A stretch of DNA of 64,000 bases from Paratrimastix pyriformis (taxonomy: Eukaryota; Preaxostyla; Paratrimastigidae), in the NCBI GenBank assembly GCA_027972325.1, contig JAPMOS010000061.1:1-64000 (forward strand), in the 5' to 3' direction. A program made the position numbers and the translations under genes. Below, in pieces: positions 1 through 10,978 of the stretch. Numbering within the stretch: position 1 is the first letter of the stretch; the number at the start of each line of letters is the position of its first letter. The notes beneath the pieces were generated by a model. The model was not told the origin of the DNA. It made no database searches and saw nothing but the letters and a program-made list of their open reading frames with translations.

Positions 1-290
1 TGGAAGACACTCTTACATCTACAATCTTCGTCCTGTCAATTTTATCTTTAAAGATGACCCTAAAAGCACTAAGTGTTATGGACTTATCGCTGAAGAATGC
101 GCTCCTGTATGTCCTGATCTGGTATATTATAAATAACATTGTCGAAGGTATTAGGCAAGACAGACTACCATTTATGCTGCTCAATGAATTAAAACGTCTC
201 AAAGTACAATGTGATTCAATCACTGCTGAAAATAGCGCTGTTACTGCTCGATGTGATTCATTAACAATTGAAACGCTTCACTAAAAGCAC
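1..290 (+). pseudogene. Peptidase-S74 (intramolecular chaperone) domain remnant of the Polinton, cut by the window edge
   Basis: The translation of about 2-130 contains LRPVNFIFKDDP followed by YGLIAEECAPVCPDL. This is the characteristic end of the S74 chaperone domain (typically L-R-P-V-x-F-x-Y/F-K ... G-L-I-A-E-E-V). It is followed by a leucine/serine coiled coil (about 175-280), as is usual after this domain. In phages and large DNA viruses the domain assists trimerisation of tail or fibre proteins and then cleaves itself off. Here it is a fossil fragment and the body of the gene lies off the left edge. Identification rests on motif recall only. Confidence 0.6.
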
Positions 291-299
291 AAATAGAAA

Positions 300-620
300 C
301 ATTGAAAACTGCTGTAGCGGAAATCAGACAGATGATTTCTGTTACTTTCGAAACGACTCAACCTTCATCAATTGACAATGGTAAGATGGTTTTATGTCGC
401 TGACGACTCTACACTGAAGGCTACATGGAAGATAAACAATGTACGACAAGCTACCAATATTTAAAAAGAGACTTTGAATTGTCTGCTTTCTTCTTCCCTT
501 CTTTCACTATAAGTAGCTGTTTGCATGAGGCTGAGATTCCATAATGCTGCTTATCATCAACCCATACTTTAAGTTGGACTATCATTTTAACTGTGCTCCC
601 TGGATTGACGGCTTTCCGTA
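300..620. other. AT-rich Polinton interior without a clear gene
   Basis: A short coiled-coil-like continuation follows the S74 remnant to about 350. Beyond that I see no coding signal on either strand. Confidence 0.4.
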
Positions 621-659
621 AATCCTCGTTTGTATTGTTGTGTCCTGTTTTACCTCACC

Positions 660-1085
660 ATCTTCATCTTCGGAAGACACTCGGATACAGTGTATCTGCA
701 TATCCAACTGCTACTTTATAGTAGCTCGGAAACTTGTCATTATCACTCGTCTTGGCAAATGATTTGTATTGAAATTCATCTGGTTTGCCTTCTTCAAAAG
801 TACCATTCACAATGCTTTCCACATTGTTTTGACAGTACTTCTCGAGCTTGTCTATCATCTTCTTAAAGTCATCGCCTACATTCTCAACTGGTAACCTGAT
901 GGTTTTAGTGTTCTAAAGTTGTTCACTCCATAAGGTCCTAAGTCGATTTGTGGCGTCTGAACTAAGAGGTTACTACCATTATGTTCAATGTGACACATCT
1001 TCATTGCCTTCTCTTTGCTTCCTGGATGATTCAGATAATGCTTCAATTGACACTTCTTCACTACAAAATCATTCGGAATGATCAC
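660..1085 (-). pseudogene. ssDNA-binding-like (DUF5871-type) protein remnant of the Polinton
   Basis: Two adjacent minus-strand segments read as one decayed protein of about 140 residues. The middle carries LVQTPQIDLGPYGVNNF. This resembles the strand-plus-PxGV motif near the start of a small ssDNA-binding-like family known from phycodnaviruses, virophages and Polinton-like viruses. A later stretch rich in K/E and aromatic residues (EFQYKSFAKTSDND) fits the same fold. The assignment is by pattern only and may be wrong. Confidence 0.35.
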
Positions 1086-1124
1086 AACTATATCAGACTC
1101 AACAGATTGCTTGACATTACTGGT

Positions 1125-1993
1125 TATTATATACTAACTATAGATAATAATTTTTCTTAAAATACCTTTACTGATTCAGTGATTATAATGAGTGCGCATT
1201 CTGATGAGATATTTCTCATTATATCATCAGTTGCTCATTGAATTATCATCTTAAAACACTCAGAGCTCAAATGATGAAACGCTGTTTTATCTCTTTGAAA
1301 TAGAAGGTAAATCTGATTGATTTCTCTTTCAATTCATGTCAAAGCTGAGTAAATTTTCGCTTTAAAGGGCTCGGTGCTGAAATCAAATTTCATATTGTTT
1401 TATCATTTGTCATACTTTTCCATTTCTTAGAATCAATTATTTGAGCTGATTCAATCAAAAAGAATGCATCATTTACTTAAGATTGATGCATTATTTAATG
1501 ATCACTGAAAAGCACTTTTGTCACAATTTTATTTTGAATGAAGAGATAAGCTGTTTCTGATTGAATTCTCTTTCGTTTGATGCTTAAGATGATTGAATTG
1601 TTTGATTTGACAAAATGGCAAAATAATTTCTGGACAAAAATGGAAAAAATTGAAAATGCATGGAGAATTCGCTTTTGCCTCTAATTTCGTTTGTAGCTCG
1701 AATGAATTGATGCTTAAATCATTCAAGCTGATTAAAATAAAATGCTCGTTTTACTTAAAACATTGAGAAAAGATTTTGCTCTGAAGAATTCGATTTTGCC
1801 TCAAATAACGTTTGTAGCTCGAGAAAATTAATGCTTAAATCATTCAAAGCTGATAAAATCAAATGCTCCTTTTCGATAAAATATAATGAGTAAAGAAGAT
1901 TTTGTTCTGAAGAAATCGATTTTTGCCTCAAATAACAACGCAAGCGTGAAAATTGTGAAAATCGATTGTCTCAGAACTCTCCTTTATAACCTA
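1125..1993 (+). repeat. 870-base AT-rich non-coding repeat, copy 1 (direct with 18891-19772)
   Basis: From ATATACTAACTATAGATAAT to the CTCAGAACTCTCC motif, this tract matches 18891-19772 in the same orientation. The match is nearly identical from about 1245 onward, differing mainly in homopolymer lengths. It contains recurring submotifs (GATGCTTAAATCATTC, TTGCCTCAAATAACG) and no credible gene. Polinton terminal repeats are normally inverted, so two direct copies suggest two elements in the same orientation or a tandem rearrangement. Confidence 0.8.
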
Positions 1994-2211
1994 ACAAGTA
2001 CGAATCCTCAGTAAATTCATGGGGTATCTTAAAGAAAAGGTGAACGGATGCAAATTTCGAAAATGAATGGCTCGGATTTATCAAAATGTGGAGCGTCATA
2101 TCAAAATGATAAGTATAATGGCATCACCTACGATTTAATCCTGCAAGCTATCAAAGCAAACAACATAATTGACATCTATTGTGATGAATGTGAAATACAA
2201 CAACACTATCC
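1994..2211 (+). pseudogene. Unassigned short Polinton ORF fragment beside the DIRS insertion
   Basis: An open segment starting at about 2064 encodes some 50 residues (begins MNGSDLSKCGASYQ) and runs up to the left edge of the DIRS element. A second open segment at 8717-8929 begins just beyond the right edge. They may flank a single insertion site. I recognise no domain in either. Confidence 0.35.
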
Positions 2212-2815
2212 ATCGTAAGACTCAGGATAGCAGCCGACAGCCTCCGTCTTCGGCAGTCTAGGTGCTATATCTCCTTGTTCTTCATGATAAACACCACACA
2301 ATGCAGAAAAGTCACAAGTCAAACCCAGGTGAAAGCACTTGGAAACATCTCAAAAAGTGGGTGGAGAACCGGTCAGGATGGACATGGGTCGACCGGTGGT
2401 CGATAGGGTTGGTTCGACCGAAAAACCAATCCTAAAATTAAAATCGTATGGTCACGACGGGCAGCGTGTCCAATACGCGTCCATAAATCACAACAAAATC
2501 GGAGAGAGAGGGTCAAGGGAGCCAAGAACATCGGGCGAAAAGAAAAATTTAACACGCATCGGAAGGTGAGATTCGGGGTTAACGGCCCGAGATTCGGCAA
2601 ATCTCCGATCTCCGAAAACTCGTTAAGGTAATTGCGGGCCAACGGTCCATGATCGAACCGTGAAGTGACCCCGATTTGGGCTCCGGAAGGGGGTCCCAAA
2701 GAGGGTAAACAGAACAAAAGTTGAAAAAATGAGATCTGAAATTTCCGCCCAATTCCAGTACTTAAGGGGCGCCCCGGACCAGCACAGTGCCTTCGTTTTT
2801 CGTGGTGAACACCCG
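2212..2815. repeat. DIRS left inverted terminal repeat
   Basis: The reverse complement of 8130-8716 matches this tract, including GTGCTATATCTCCTTGTTC, the CAAACCCAGGTGAAAGCACT block and the stretch around GGGGCGCCCCGGACCAGCAC. The outermost 45 or so bases differ between the two ends (CGTAAGACTCAGGATAGCAG here). This is usual for DIRS elements, whose termini are completed from the internal complementary region. Confidence 0.9.
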
Positions 2816-4789
2816 TTTTTCAAGGACTACCGACCGAACAACAACGAAACTCTACTCCAATGGCCTCTACTCATCGACTTCAAGACCCTCCGATGCCCAA
2901 GATCAACATCAAGGTTCCAACTCCTGGGACACCCAATCCGACCCCCAACGGCTCGAGTGGCTCTTCGAGTGCCGTTTCGGCGGGAAGGGCACTCGCAGCC
3001 CGGGCTCGACCTTCTTGGACCGGCTGATGGTTACGGATGCCCGCGTGTCAGGGGCGGCTCCCGGTGGCCCGGCAAGCCCGGCGCAGGCCTACAGGCGGCT
3101 GCGGCTGTCCACAAGGCTGCTTCCGCCGCGCAGGCCGCGTCCGGCCTGGCCACCGCGACGCTCCCGCTACCATCCCAGGACCTCGACGACGACGGTGCCG
3201 CCCAGAGCGGGCCCGAGGGGACCGTCCCGCCCCCCCGCCCCCTGTGCCCACCCGGCCCTGCAGATTCACTCTGCCGTCACCCCCAGCCCAGGAAGGCCTC
3301 GACCTCTACATCCGGCGCGTGATGGAGGCCTCGCTGGGGGACTTTCTCGAGCAGCAGCGGGCCTTGCTCGTGGCCGCAGCTGCTGCCTCCGCGGCCTTGC
3401 CTCCCGCCCAGGAGGCCGGCCTTGCTGCCCGCGGTGCTGCTGGTGCCCCCCAAGGTGCCGGTGGTGCCGCCGCCGTGCCGGCCGCGGATGAGCCTGCTCC
3501 GCTCTCGTTTTCGGCCCGACCAGGCCACTGCAACCGTTCCGTCCAACCAAGTCCCAGCCGCCGCAGCCTTCCGGCGGCTCGCCCGGGCTTGCTCCCGGTC
3601 CCTTTCCGGGGGAGGCCGACCCGCCAGCGGCGACGATGATGCCGCCGGCGCCGAGGGCGAATTTGCGGACATGCCGCCGCCGGCGACGAGGATGAGCTCC
3701 GGCACGCAGCCGACCCGCAGCAGCAGCCTGGCGACCGCGAGGCCTCTGACAGGCTCGCACTGGAGCGCGCCCGGGCATTTGTCCGGGGCGTTGCCGTGCC
3801 AGCGACTTTCCCAGCTCGGCTCCGTCACGGGCCTTGCCCGCGAGTCCAGGGCTGAATTCCGCTTTCTCCAGCGCCTTCACCGGGAATCGCTCAACCTTGA
3901 GCGGCTGGCGCGCCTGCCCTGCACCGAGGAGGACTTGCGCGCCGCCCTCTCTTGCTTTGCTCGCTCCATTGCCTCCGCCATCGTGGACCGCAAGCGGCTC
4001 GCCTGGGTGCACACAGCACTTGCCCCGACGTGGCCCGCATGTACGAGTATGTCCGCACCGCTCCCGAGGTCGCCACGGGCCAGAACCTCCAGCAGCTCGA
4101 CTTCGCCATCCGCCTCGCTCAGGGCATGCGCGCCCTGCCCGGCCAGCAGCAGCAGCAACGCGGCGGCCAGGCTGGCGGGCGTCATGGGCGGGGCCGGGAT
4201 CGCGACTTCCGCTCGTCGGGTGGCCGCGGCGGCTTCGGCGCAGCTATGGCGGGTTTGGCCGAGGCGGCGACCGGTTCAACGACTTTGCCCAGCGCCAGCA
4301 GCGCAGCCAGCGGCGCCGCTTCGACAATGGTGGCGGCAACAACGGCTCCGCCGGCGGGCGCCAGCAGGCGCAGTCGGGCGGCGCCGGCGAGCAGTAACGG
4401 CGCGCAGAGCCCGCGCGCCGCGGCAGCAACGGGTCCGCCTTCTCCACCATCACCGCCGCCCTCCCGCTGCCGCCGCCACGGTGCGACCATCCCCCCAGCT
4501 CGGGCCGGCCGCATCTCCACCACCACCACCACCACCAGCTCGCTTCAGCACTGGGCGTCCCTCCCTCCCGCCCTTCCGGGCCTTCTGGGAGGAGCATTTC
4601 CACTGCCCCGCCCCGTGCACAACTGGCTCCTGCACGGCTTCCGCATCCCGCTCCTCTGCAAGCCGTGCAGCTCCCATTTGCCCAACACGTGCACCCCGAG
4701 CACGCCTCCTTCGTCGACCAGGTGGCTCGCCTCCTCGAGACGGGCGCGATCCGACCCGTCCAGGCGCCGCCGCACAACATCTCCCGCTG

Positions 4790-5990
4790 ACGTGCGCGCC
4801 CAAGAAGAACGGCAAGTTGAGGCTGTGCATCGACATGCGCTTCGTCAACTCCTTCGTCCAGGCGCCGGCCTTCAAGCTGGAGGACCTGACCACGCTGGCG
4901 CCCCTGCTGCGCGACGGGGACTACATCTCGACGGCGGACCTCTCCGAGGGCTACCATCACCTGCGCATTCACCCCGACGACCAGCAGCTCTTGGGATTCG
5001 CCTGGCGGGGCCGCTACTACGTCTACACGGTTCTCCCGTTCGGCCTCTCCTGTGCGCCGTGGGCCTTTACCAAGTTTCTCAGGCCCCTCTGCGAGTACCT
5101 CCGGGGCCCCTCGTGCGGCCTGCGGATGCTCTCCTACATCGACGACTTCATCGTGGCCAGTCGGCCGGCCGAGGCCGATCGCGAGTGGGCGCGCTTCGTG
5201 GCCGTGATGGAGCAGGCGGGCATGAACCTCAAGCTGGAGAGTGCCATTCGCCCGCCCCGCGGCAGCAGTTCCTGGGGTACGAGGTCGAGACCGCTCCCCA
5301 GGTGCGCTACTGCGTGCCCGCCGAAGCGGCGCACCATCCGGCACGAGATCGCCCGGCTGCTGCTGCTCGCGGCCCCGATGCGCCGGGTGGCCCACGTGGC
5401 GGGCCTCTGCCTGTCCGTCTCGCGGGCCGTGGCGCCCGCCAAGTTTCTCCTGCGCAACGTCTACCGCGTGGTCGCAGCCCCAACTGGCACTGCTGCGTGA
5501 TGCTGGACGAGCCGGCCCGGGGGGACCTCCGCTGGTGGCTGGAGGGCCTCGAGGGCTGGAACGGGCCTGTCCGCTCCCGGCGCCGGCCGATCTGACCTGC
5601 GCCACGGACGCCTCGGACATCGGCTGGGGGCCTGCTGGCTGGAGCGCAACGAGACAGGGGCCCCTGGACGGGCGTCATGCGCGAGACGCCCATCAACCAG
5701 CGCGAGCATGGCCGTGCTCAACGCCCTGCGCATCTGGGCCGCGACGCCGGCCTGGCGGGAGCCGCACGGTGCTCTTCCAGGTCGACAACGCGACGACGGT
5801 GGCCCACCTCAACGGGTTCGGCCGCCTCAACCAGGCCCTGGACGGGATCGCCCGGGCCATCCACGCCCGCAGCGCGCCACGGGATTACCCTGCAGGCCGA
5901 GCACGTGGCGGGCGTGACGAATACCACGGCGGACCAGCTCGCGGGACTTCGACCGCAGCGACTGGATGCTCCACCCGGCGCTGTTCCGCT
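4790..5990 (+). pseudogene. DIRS reverse transcriptase and RNase H region (fossil)
   Basis: The RT is recognisable from KLRLCIDMRFVNSF, the segment TADLSEGYHHLRIHPDDQ, LPFGLSCAPWAFTK and the catalytic-type box LSYIDDFIVA. The RNase H follows with CATDASDIGWG and FQVDNATTVAHLNGFG. The domain order RT-RH and the LPFGLS.AP variant are typical of the DIRS/Ngaro group. I saw no methyltransferase domain between RH and the recombinase. Confidence 0.85.
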
Positions 5991-6399
5991 CGCTGGACCG
6001 GCTCTGGGGCCCGCACTCGATCGACCGCATGGCCACCTTCGCGACGCGCCAGGTGCCCCGCTACGAGCCGCCACCGCGATGTGCAGTCCCTGCGCGCCGA
6101 CGTTTTCGGCCCGGTGGGAGCCCGGCGAGAACAGCTGGGTCAACCCCCTTTTCGCAGATCCACCGCGTCCTGCGCCTGCAGCACTCCGGGCCCGGCGTGG
6201 AGTGCACCCTGCTGGCCCCGGTCTGGCCGAGCCAGCCCTGGTGGCCTGCTGCTGGCCCTGACGGTGGACTGGCCCGTGCTCCTGCCGCAGGACCCGCGGG
6301 CCTTCCGCCCGGCTGCTTCCGGCCACTCGGAGCCGACGAAGAACCTCAGCTGGCGCGTCTGCGCCTTCAGGATTCTGGGCGGCCGGAGCGGCCATTGGA

Positions 6400-7690
6400 G
6401 CGCCAAGGTCGCCAGCTACTTGTCTCGGCTGCTGTAAAGCCCACCGAGAAGAGCCTCACCAACCGGCTGCGTGCCCTGGCACGGTTCTGCGCCGCCGGGG
6501 CATCCCGCTGGTGCCCATGCCCGTGAGCGCTGGCCGACTACACCGACGAGGCTACCCGGGCCAGCTGCCGGCCCCGGTCGACTCTGTCGCTCATCGCCAC
6601 TGTGGTCAATCTGATTCACGACGCGCTTGGGGTGCCTTCCCGGCGCGAGACCACTTACGGACGCCTGCGCAAGGCCATCCGTCTGCGCCACCACGCAGCC
6701 CGTCCAGAAGGGCTGCCCGTGCCGCCCACCCTGCTGGTGGAGCTCTTCCACCGGTGGGGCCCCAACGACGCGCTTCCGCTGGAGCGCCTCCGCGCCAAGC
6801 TGGTCGCCCTGCTGGCCTTCCTGGCGCTGCTTCGGCCCTCGGACGTGACCCTGCCCACCGTGGCGCAGGTGGCCGTGCCGGCCGCCGATCGGCTGGTGGT
6901 CTGCCTGCTGGGCTTCAAGAACGACTACACCGCCCAGGGCGCCTCCGTCACCATCTGGCGCGCCGCCGATGCGCTGCTCGACCCGGTGAGCTGCTACCAG
7001 TGCTGGCTCCGCCGCACGCGCGCCATACGCCCGACCCGCCCGGACCGTCGCGGGTCGTTATCCAGCTGCGCCGCCCCTACGAGGGCGTCAAGCCGGCCAC
7101 CATCAGCCACATCCTCAACGAGGTCATCGTCGCCGGCGGGGCGATCGCTCGCTCCCTCGGCCCGCGGCTTCCGCCGTGGCGGGGCCAGCTGGGCCATTGC
7201 GCGCGAGGTCATGCCCGACAAGATCCTGCACCTGGGCCGCTGGGCTTCGGCCAAAGTGTTTGCGCAGCACTACGTGCAGACGGGCGTCGACAGCAACTTC
7301 ACCGACCTGATGTTCGCCCCGGCGCCGCCGCCGCCGCCGCCCGTGCCCCTGGCGCCGCCGCGCCTCGCCGCCACGGATCTCGTCCAGGCCGTGCGTCCGG
7401 CGCCTCCGCCTCCGCCCCTGCCGCCAGGCTCGCCTGCTTCGTCGCTCTCGCTGTCGGCGGCCGCCGCGTCACCGCCAGCCGCTCCGCCACGCCAGCGCGT
7501 TGTGATATGCGACGACGACGTTTCCGATGAGGCGAGTCCTTCGGGCGATGCCACGAGCACGCCTGCTGCGCCTGCTCGCCGCCGCTCGAGCAGGGCGCCT
7601 TCTGCTCACGCCGCCGCCGCCGGAGCGCTCTCTGAGCCAGGCCGTCTGATGACGACGAGAACGACGAGCTCGAGGCGGATTCTCAGCCTG
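6400..7690 (+). pseudogene. DIRS tyrosine recombinase (fossil)
   Basis: The core shows LLAFLALLRPSDVTLPT (the first catalytic arginine region), LLGFKNDY (lysine hairpin region) and ILHLGRWASAKVFAQHY (the C-terminal W/Y box). A Pro/Ala-rich tail follows to about 7690. Tyrosine recombinases of this family insert the circular DNA intermediate in DIRS elements. Confidence 0.8.
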
Positions 7691-7909
7691 CCCGCCGGCG
7701 AGTGCTTTTGAGTTGCCGCGCCGCGCCGGGCCTCATTTGTCTGTTTTATGTTTTCTGTGTTTCTCCTGCCGCCGGCCGACTAGATGCTGGTTTGGCATGC
7801 CTTTCTGGGAATTTTCATTTTTTCCTTTTTGTCTGCGGCCAGCCGACTAGATGCTGCGCTGCTGTGGGTTTTCTGTTTTTGCTTTTCTCCCACGACTCTC
7901 TCTGCATGT

Positions 7910-8004
7910 GATAGCACCTAGACTGCCGAAGACGGGCTGTCGGCTGCTATCCTGAGTCTTACGATGGATAGTGAGTCGACAGCCGAAGTCGAGGCAGGAT
8001 AGGT
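7910..8004 (+). repeat. DIRS internal complementary region (ICR)
   Basis: The first half (AGCACCTAGACTGCCGAAGA ... GACTCAGGATAGCAG in reverse complement) is complementary to the outermost left end at 2214-2272. The second half (GAGTCGACAGCCGAAGTCG) is complementary to the outermost right end at 8676-8716. The two halves meet at about 7960-7970. This head-to-tail complement of both termini is the diagnostic feature of DIRS replication, in which the ICR templates the ends of the cDNA circle. Confidence 0.92.
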
Positions 8005-8129
8005 TACCTCCTGTCTGCTGTTTTTAATTTTTCTGCTTCTCCCTTGAGCGCTGGACCCACCCGCACCCATCCTGCTGCTACTGACGGGGTTTGTACGCCA
8101 TTTCAACCGGCCGCCTCTGCCGCGACTCG

Positions 8130-8716
8130 TACGGAGAACACCACTCAAAACGAAGGCACTGTGCTGGTCCGGGGCGCCCCTTAAGTACTGGAATTGGGCG
8201 GGAAATTTTAGATCTCATTTTTCAACTTTGCTCTATTTACCCTCTTGGGACCCCTTCCGGAGCCCAAATCGGGGTCACTTCACGGTTCGATCATGGACCG
8301 TTGGCCCGCAATTACCTTAACGGTTTCGGAGATCGGAGATTTGCCGAATCTCGGGCCGTTAACCCCGAATCTCACCCCTTCCGATGCGTGTTAAATTTTT
8401 TCTTTCGCCCGATGTTCTTGGCTCCTTTGACCTCTCTCTCCGATTTTTGTTGTGATTTATGGACGCGTATTGGACACGCTGCCCGTCGTGACCATACGAT
8501 TTTAATTTTAGGATTGGTTTTTCGGTCGAACCAACCCTATCGACCACCGGTCGACCCATGTCCATCTGACCGGTTCTCCACCAGGACACTTTTTGAGATG
8601 TTTCCAAGTGCTTTCACCTGGGTTTGACTTGTTTCTGCATTGTGTGTTTATCATGAAGAACAAGGAGATATAGCACCTATCCTGCCTCGACTTCGGCTGT
8701 CGACTCATTATCTATA
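8130..8716. repeat. DIRS right inverted terminal repeat
   Basis: Inverted copy of 2212-2815. It differs by several small indels and substitutions, which suggests that the element is not a fresh insertion. The outermost bases CGACTTCGGCTGTCGACTCA are represented in the ICR. Confidence 0.9.
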
Positions 8717-8929
8717 AGTTCATCCGGTACTGAGCTGTATGTCGTGAATGATCACGTCGTGTCAACCAATAAGTATGAACTCAGTTTAATGCTTCCTGAT
8801 GCATCTGAAACTGTATCTAACATCGCTACATCTATTTCCGGCATCATCACCAATACAAAAGTCCTCGATAAAAGCACATTGCTTCGTCAAGTGTCAAATC
8901 TTATGTCGATGAAATCACTCACCGCTTAA
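8717..8929 (+). pseudogene. Unassigned Polinton ORF fragment on the right of the DIRS insertion
   Basis: About 70 open residues containing ELYVVNDHVVSTNKYELSL, ending at a stop at 8929. The composition is normal for the AT-rich element. I recognise no domain. Confidence 0.35.
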
Positions 8930-8934
8930 CTCGA

Positions 8935-9433
8935 GCCTTTAAGCTCATTCCACTTCTTCTCGTACTTCTTTATGAACTCTCGATTGACACAAATTCTGTT
9001 GTATAACTTCTTATCTTCAATACCATTAGCCTGTAATAATTTGTATATGATGAACTTGTAATTCATTCTATACTTACTGATGGCTAACCGTCTTTTATCT
9101 TAGCAAACTGTCTCTTCATGCTCTCCCCTGACTGTTGGTGCTATCTGATAATGTACCACCTTGCTAAACACCTGGTTGAAATAATTCGATGGTTTATATG
9201 GCACATAATGTGACTTATTTCGTGCTGCTCGCTCTTCCTGAAAATTACATACAAATGGCGTCTCTAATACATCCACAGTTCTGACAGACATTTAAACCTT
9301 CTGGTGTTGTAACTGCATCTGTTATCACAACACTTCCATTCTGGTTCTTTTGGCTCATTCTCAACTTCCTGCCTATAAGTCCAATGATAACTGCATCAAA
9401 CGTTTTCTCTGCTTTCTCATCCATCTCCTTCAT
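8935..9433 (-). pseudogene. VLTF3-like late transcription factor remnant of the Polinton
   Basis: The minus strand encodes a likely zinc-knuckle start (LNVCQNCGC), then YVPYKPSNYFNQVFSKVVHYQ, then MNYKFIIYKLLQANG and a closing KKYEKKWNEL. The order is zinc ribbon, Y-x-x-x-x-H/Y-F-x-x-x-L-x-x-x-x-x-Q segment, then Y-K-x-x-x-L followed by a W near the end. This matches the poxvirus late transcription factor 3 family, which is found in NCLDVs, virophages and some Polintons. It is decayed and was identified from motif order, not from a search. Confidence 0.5.
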
Positions 9434-9439
9434 GATTAA

Positions 9440-10150
9440 TATAACAATAGATTATATTAAATCAAAAACAACAAAAGTTAAAATGGAGTGGCTGCTTTGA
9501 ACTTAAGCATCCATATTAAACACTGCAAAGGCTAAAAAGGACACTTGAAAGCAATGCTGCGTAACAATAGTTGTTCGCTACGATACTCGGGCGGAAGGAT
9601 TTGTGGTCACTTGAAATCCCGGGTTCGTAGTGACGTGCAAAAGCACGGACGATATGAACTGTAAGTTCACACGTAACTGAAACTATGTTACCGTTACTGC
9701 TCTTCATATTGGTACTTTTGCCTTCTAAGCAACTTATGATTCCATGGATGTATTCTGTTCAGTGATAGCCTGCGAAACACTTTTAGCGCTTATCAGTGCT
9801 TCCGGTTCTATTTGAACAAAATTCATTTGATGCTAAGCTCAATTCATGAGAAAACAACGCTGCGAAACACAATTGATATCTGAATGTGTTCCCGTCATTA
9901 TTTAATCACTGCATGGCTTCTCATCAAACACCCAACCATTCAGTCGGCTTCTTGTGCATGTAGTTGATAGAATAGCACCTTGTGGGTACTACTCCATAAT
10001 TACTATATTTCATAATTCTTTAAGCCATTTTATAAAATAATTTGAGCTATAGGCATTATTTCATGTCACTTTGAGCCTTCAGTGATCCTGATTGAAATTT
10101 TGCTCATCTTGAGCCTGTATCTAAAAATCACTACTTTCTCATTTTGCCTC
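9440..10150. other. AT-rich Polinton interior, no gene seen
   Basis: No open segment longer than about 60 codons looks like protein. The tract contains short recurring words such as GCTAAGCTCAATTCATGAG and TTTGAGC, reminiscent of the 870-base repeat but not alignable by eye. Confidence 0.5.
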
Positions 10151-10459
10151 TTCTTGGTGCCATACCTACTCAAATTCATCAAAAGTAACATATCCATTGG
10201 ATATATTAGCTAAAATTGAAACAAAACAACTCAGAAATCAATGAGATACTCATAAAGAGCATCCTTATCTTCCTTCTGTATCTTCTTATGGTTTTATCTT
10301 ATCAAAAGCATTTGCTTGTGCTCTTTGTTCGTCTTAGCTGAAATGCCTAAGTAGGTAATTGATGACTGCAAACTGTTCAATGTCTTCCTGAGTTGTGGAG
10401 GTAAGAGCTTCTTTGACTCTCCATACTCAAATACGAGGTCATCAAACGCAAAACTACTT

Positions 10460-10950
10460 TCACATCTTTTGTTTAACCTGATTTGGATTCAATTTCAATG
10501 CTACACTGCATGCATATAGTGACTTGTATATTGTTTTCGTACCATCTGTCTTATTTGTCACTATTACTTGAGTCCTTGCTCCTTTCACATATTTCTCCTT
10601 CTTCTTGTATTCTCTCGGCATAGTTCGACAAATCTTTGCAAAAGGTCTTCTTGTATTTCTCCTGTTGATATTCTTTGCGCTCATCTTCAGTGCGGCATGC
10701 CTTAATCATGTTAACATCTTGAATCCCTTTTCTGTATATTCTTTGATGTATTTCTCTTCTATCTCTTTAATGTTCTCACAATCACAAATGGCTTCTATTT
10801 CTTCAATGGTAAACTTGTCAATACCTACTTCTCTCATTCTGCTGTAAAGCAGATGTGTATCCACTCTTGACATGCGTTTTATGCACTGCCATCTCGAACG
10901 GATGTTCTTTGTTGAACCTATATAATTCATTCCGGCTCAACAGTGTTGAC
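10460..10950 (-). pseudogene. GIY-YIG nuclease with a downstream DNA-binding motif, in the Polinton
   Basis: The minus strand reads MNYIGSTKNIRSRW, then LLYSRMREVGIDKF and EEKYIKEYTEKGFKML. This is a GIY-YIG catalytic core: the YIG-type strand, the R in NIRSRW and the E of EEKYI. A second segment (10460-10684) contains TIYKSLYACSVALKLNPNQV, which looks like the helix-turn-helix module (IENR1/NUMOD type) that often follows GIY-YIG domains in homing endonucleases of viruses. Such nucleases are common passengers in Polintons and giant viruses. The two parts are not in one continuous frame as read here. Confidence 0.6.
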
Positions 10951-10978
10951 TATCTTATATATGTAGTATTTCATTTTA

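Larger units (their letters stand above)
2212..8716 (+). mobile_element. DIRS-type tyrosine-recombinase retrotransposon, near full length but decayed
   Basis: A GC-rich (about 68%) element sits in AT-rich DNA. It has inverted terminal repeats of about 600 bases (2212-2815 and 8130-8716). Between them lie a gag-like region rich in Pro/Ala/Gly, with Q-run and RGG-like segments (about 2790-4400), a reverse transcriptase (about 4790-5490), an RNase H (about 5590-5990), a tyrosine recombinase (about 6400-7690) and an internal complementary region (7910-8004). This is the DIRS-1 layout. DIRS elements insert by recombinase rather than integrase and make no target-site duplication; none is evident here. 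The two terminal repeats differ by scattered small changes, and the coding part is broken several times (at least half a dozen). It therefore looks like a fossil of moderate age. Confidence 0.9.

Noticed and set aside
3266-4012. Minus-strand open frames across the DIRS gag region
   Set aside because: Antisense shadows caused by about 70% GC; the plus strand carries the element's coding order.
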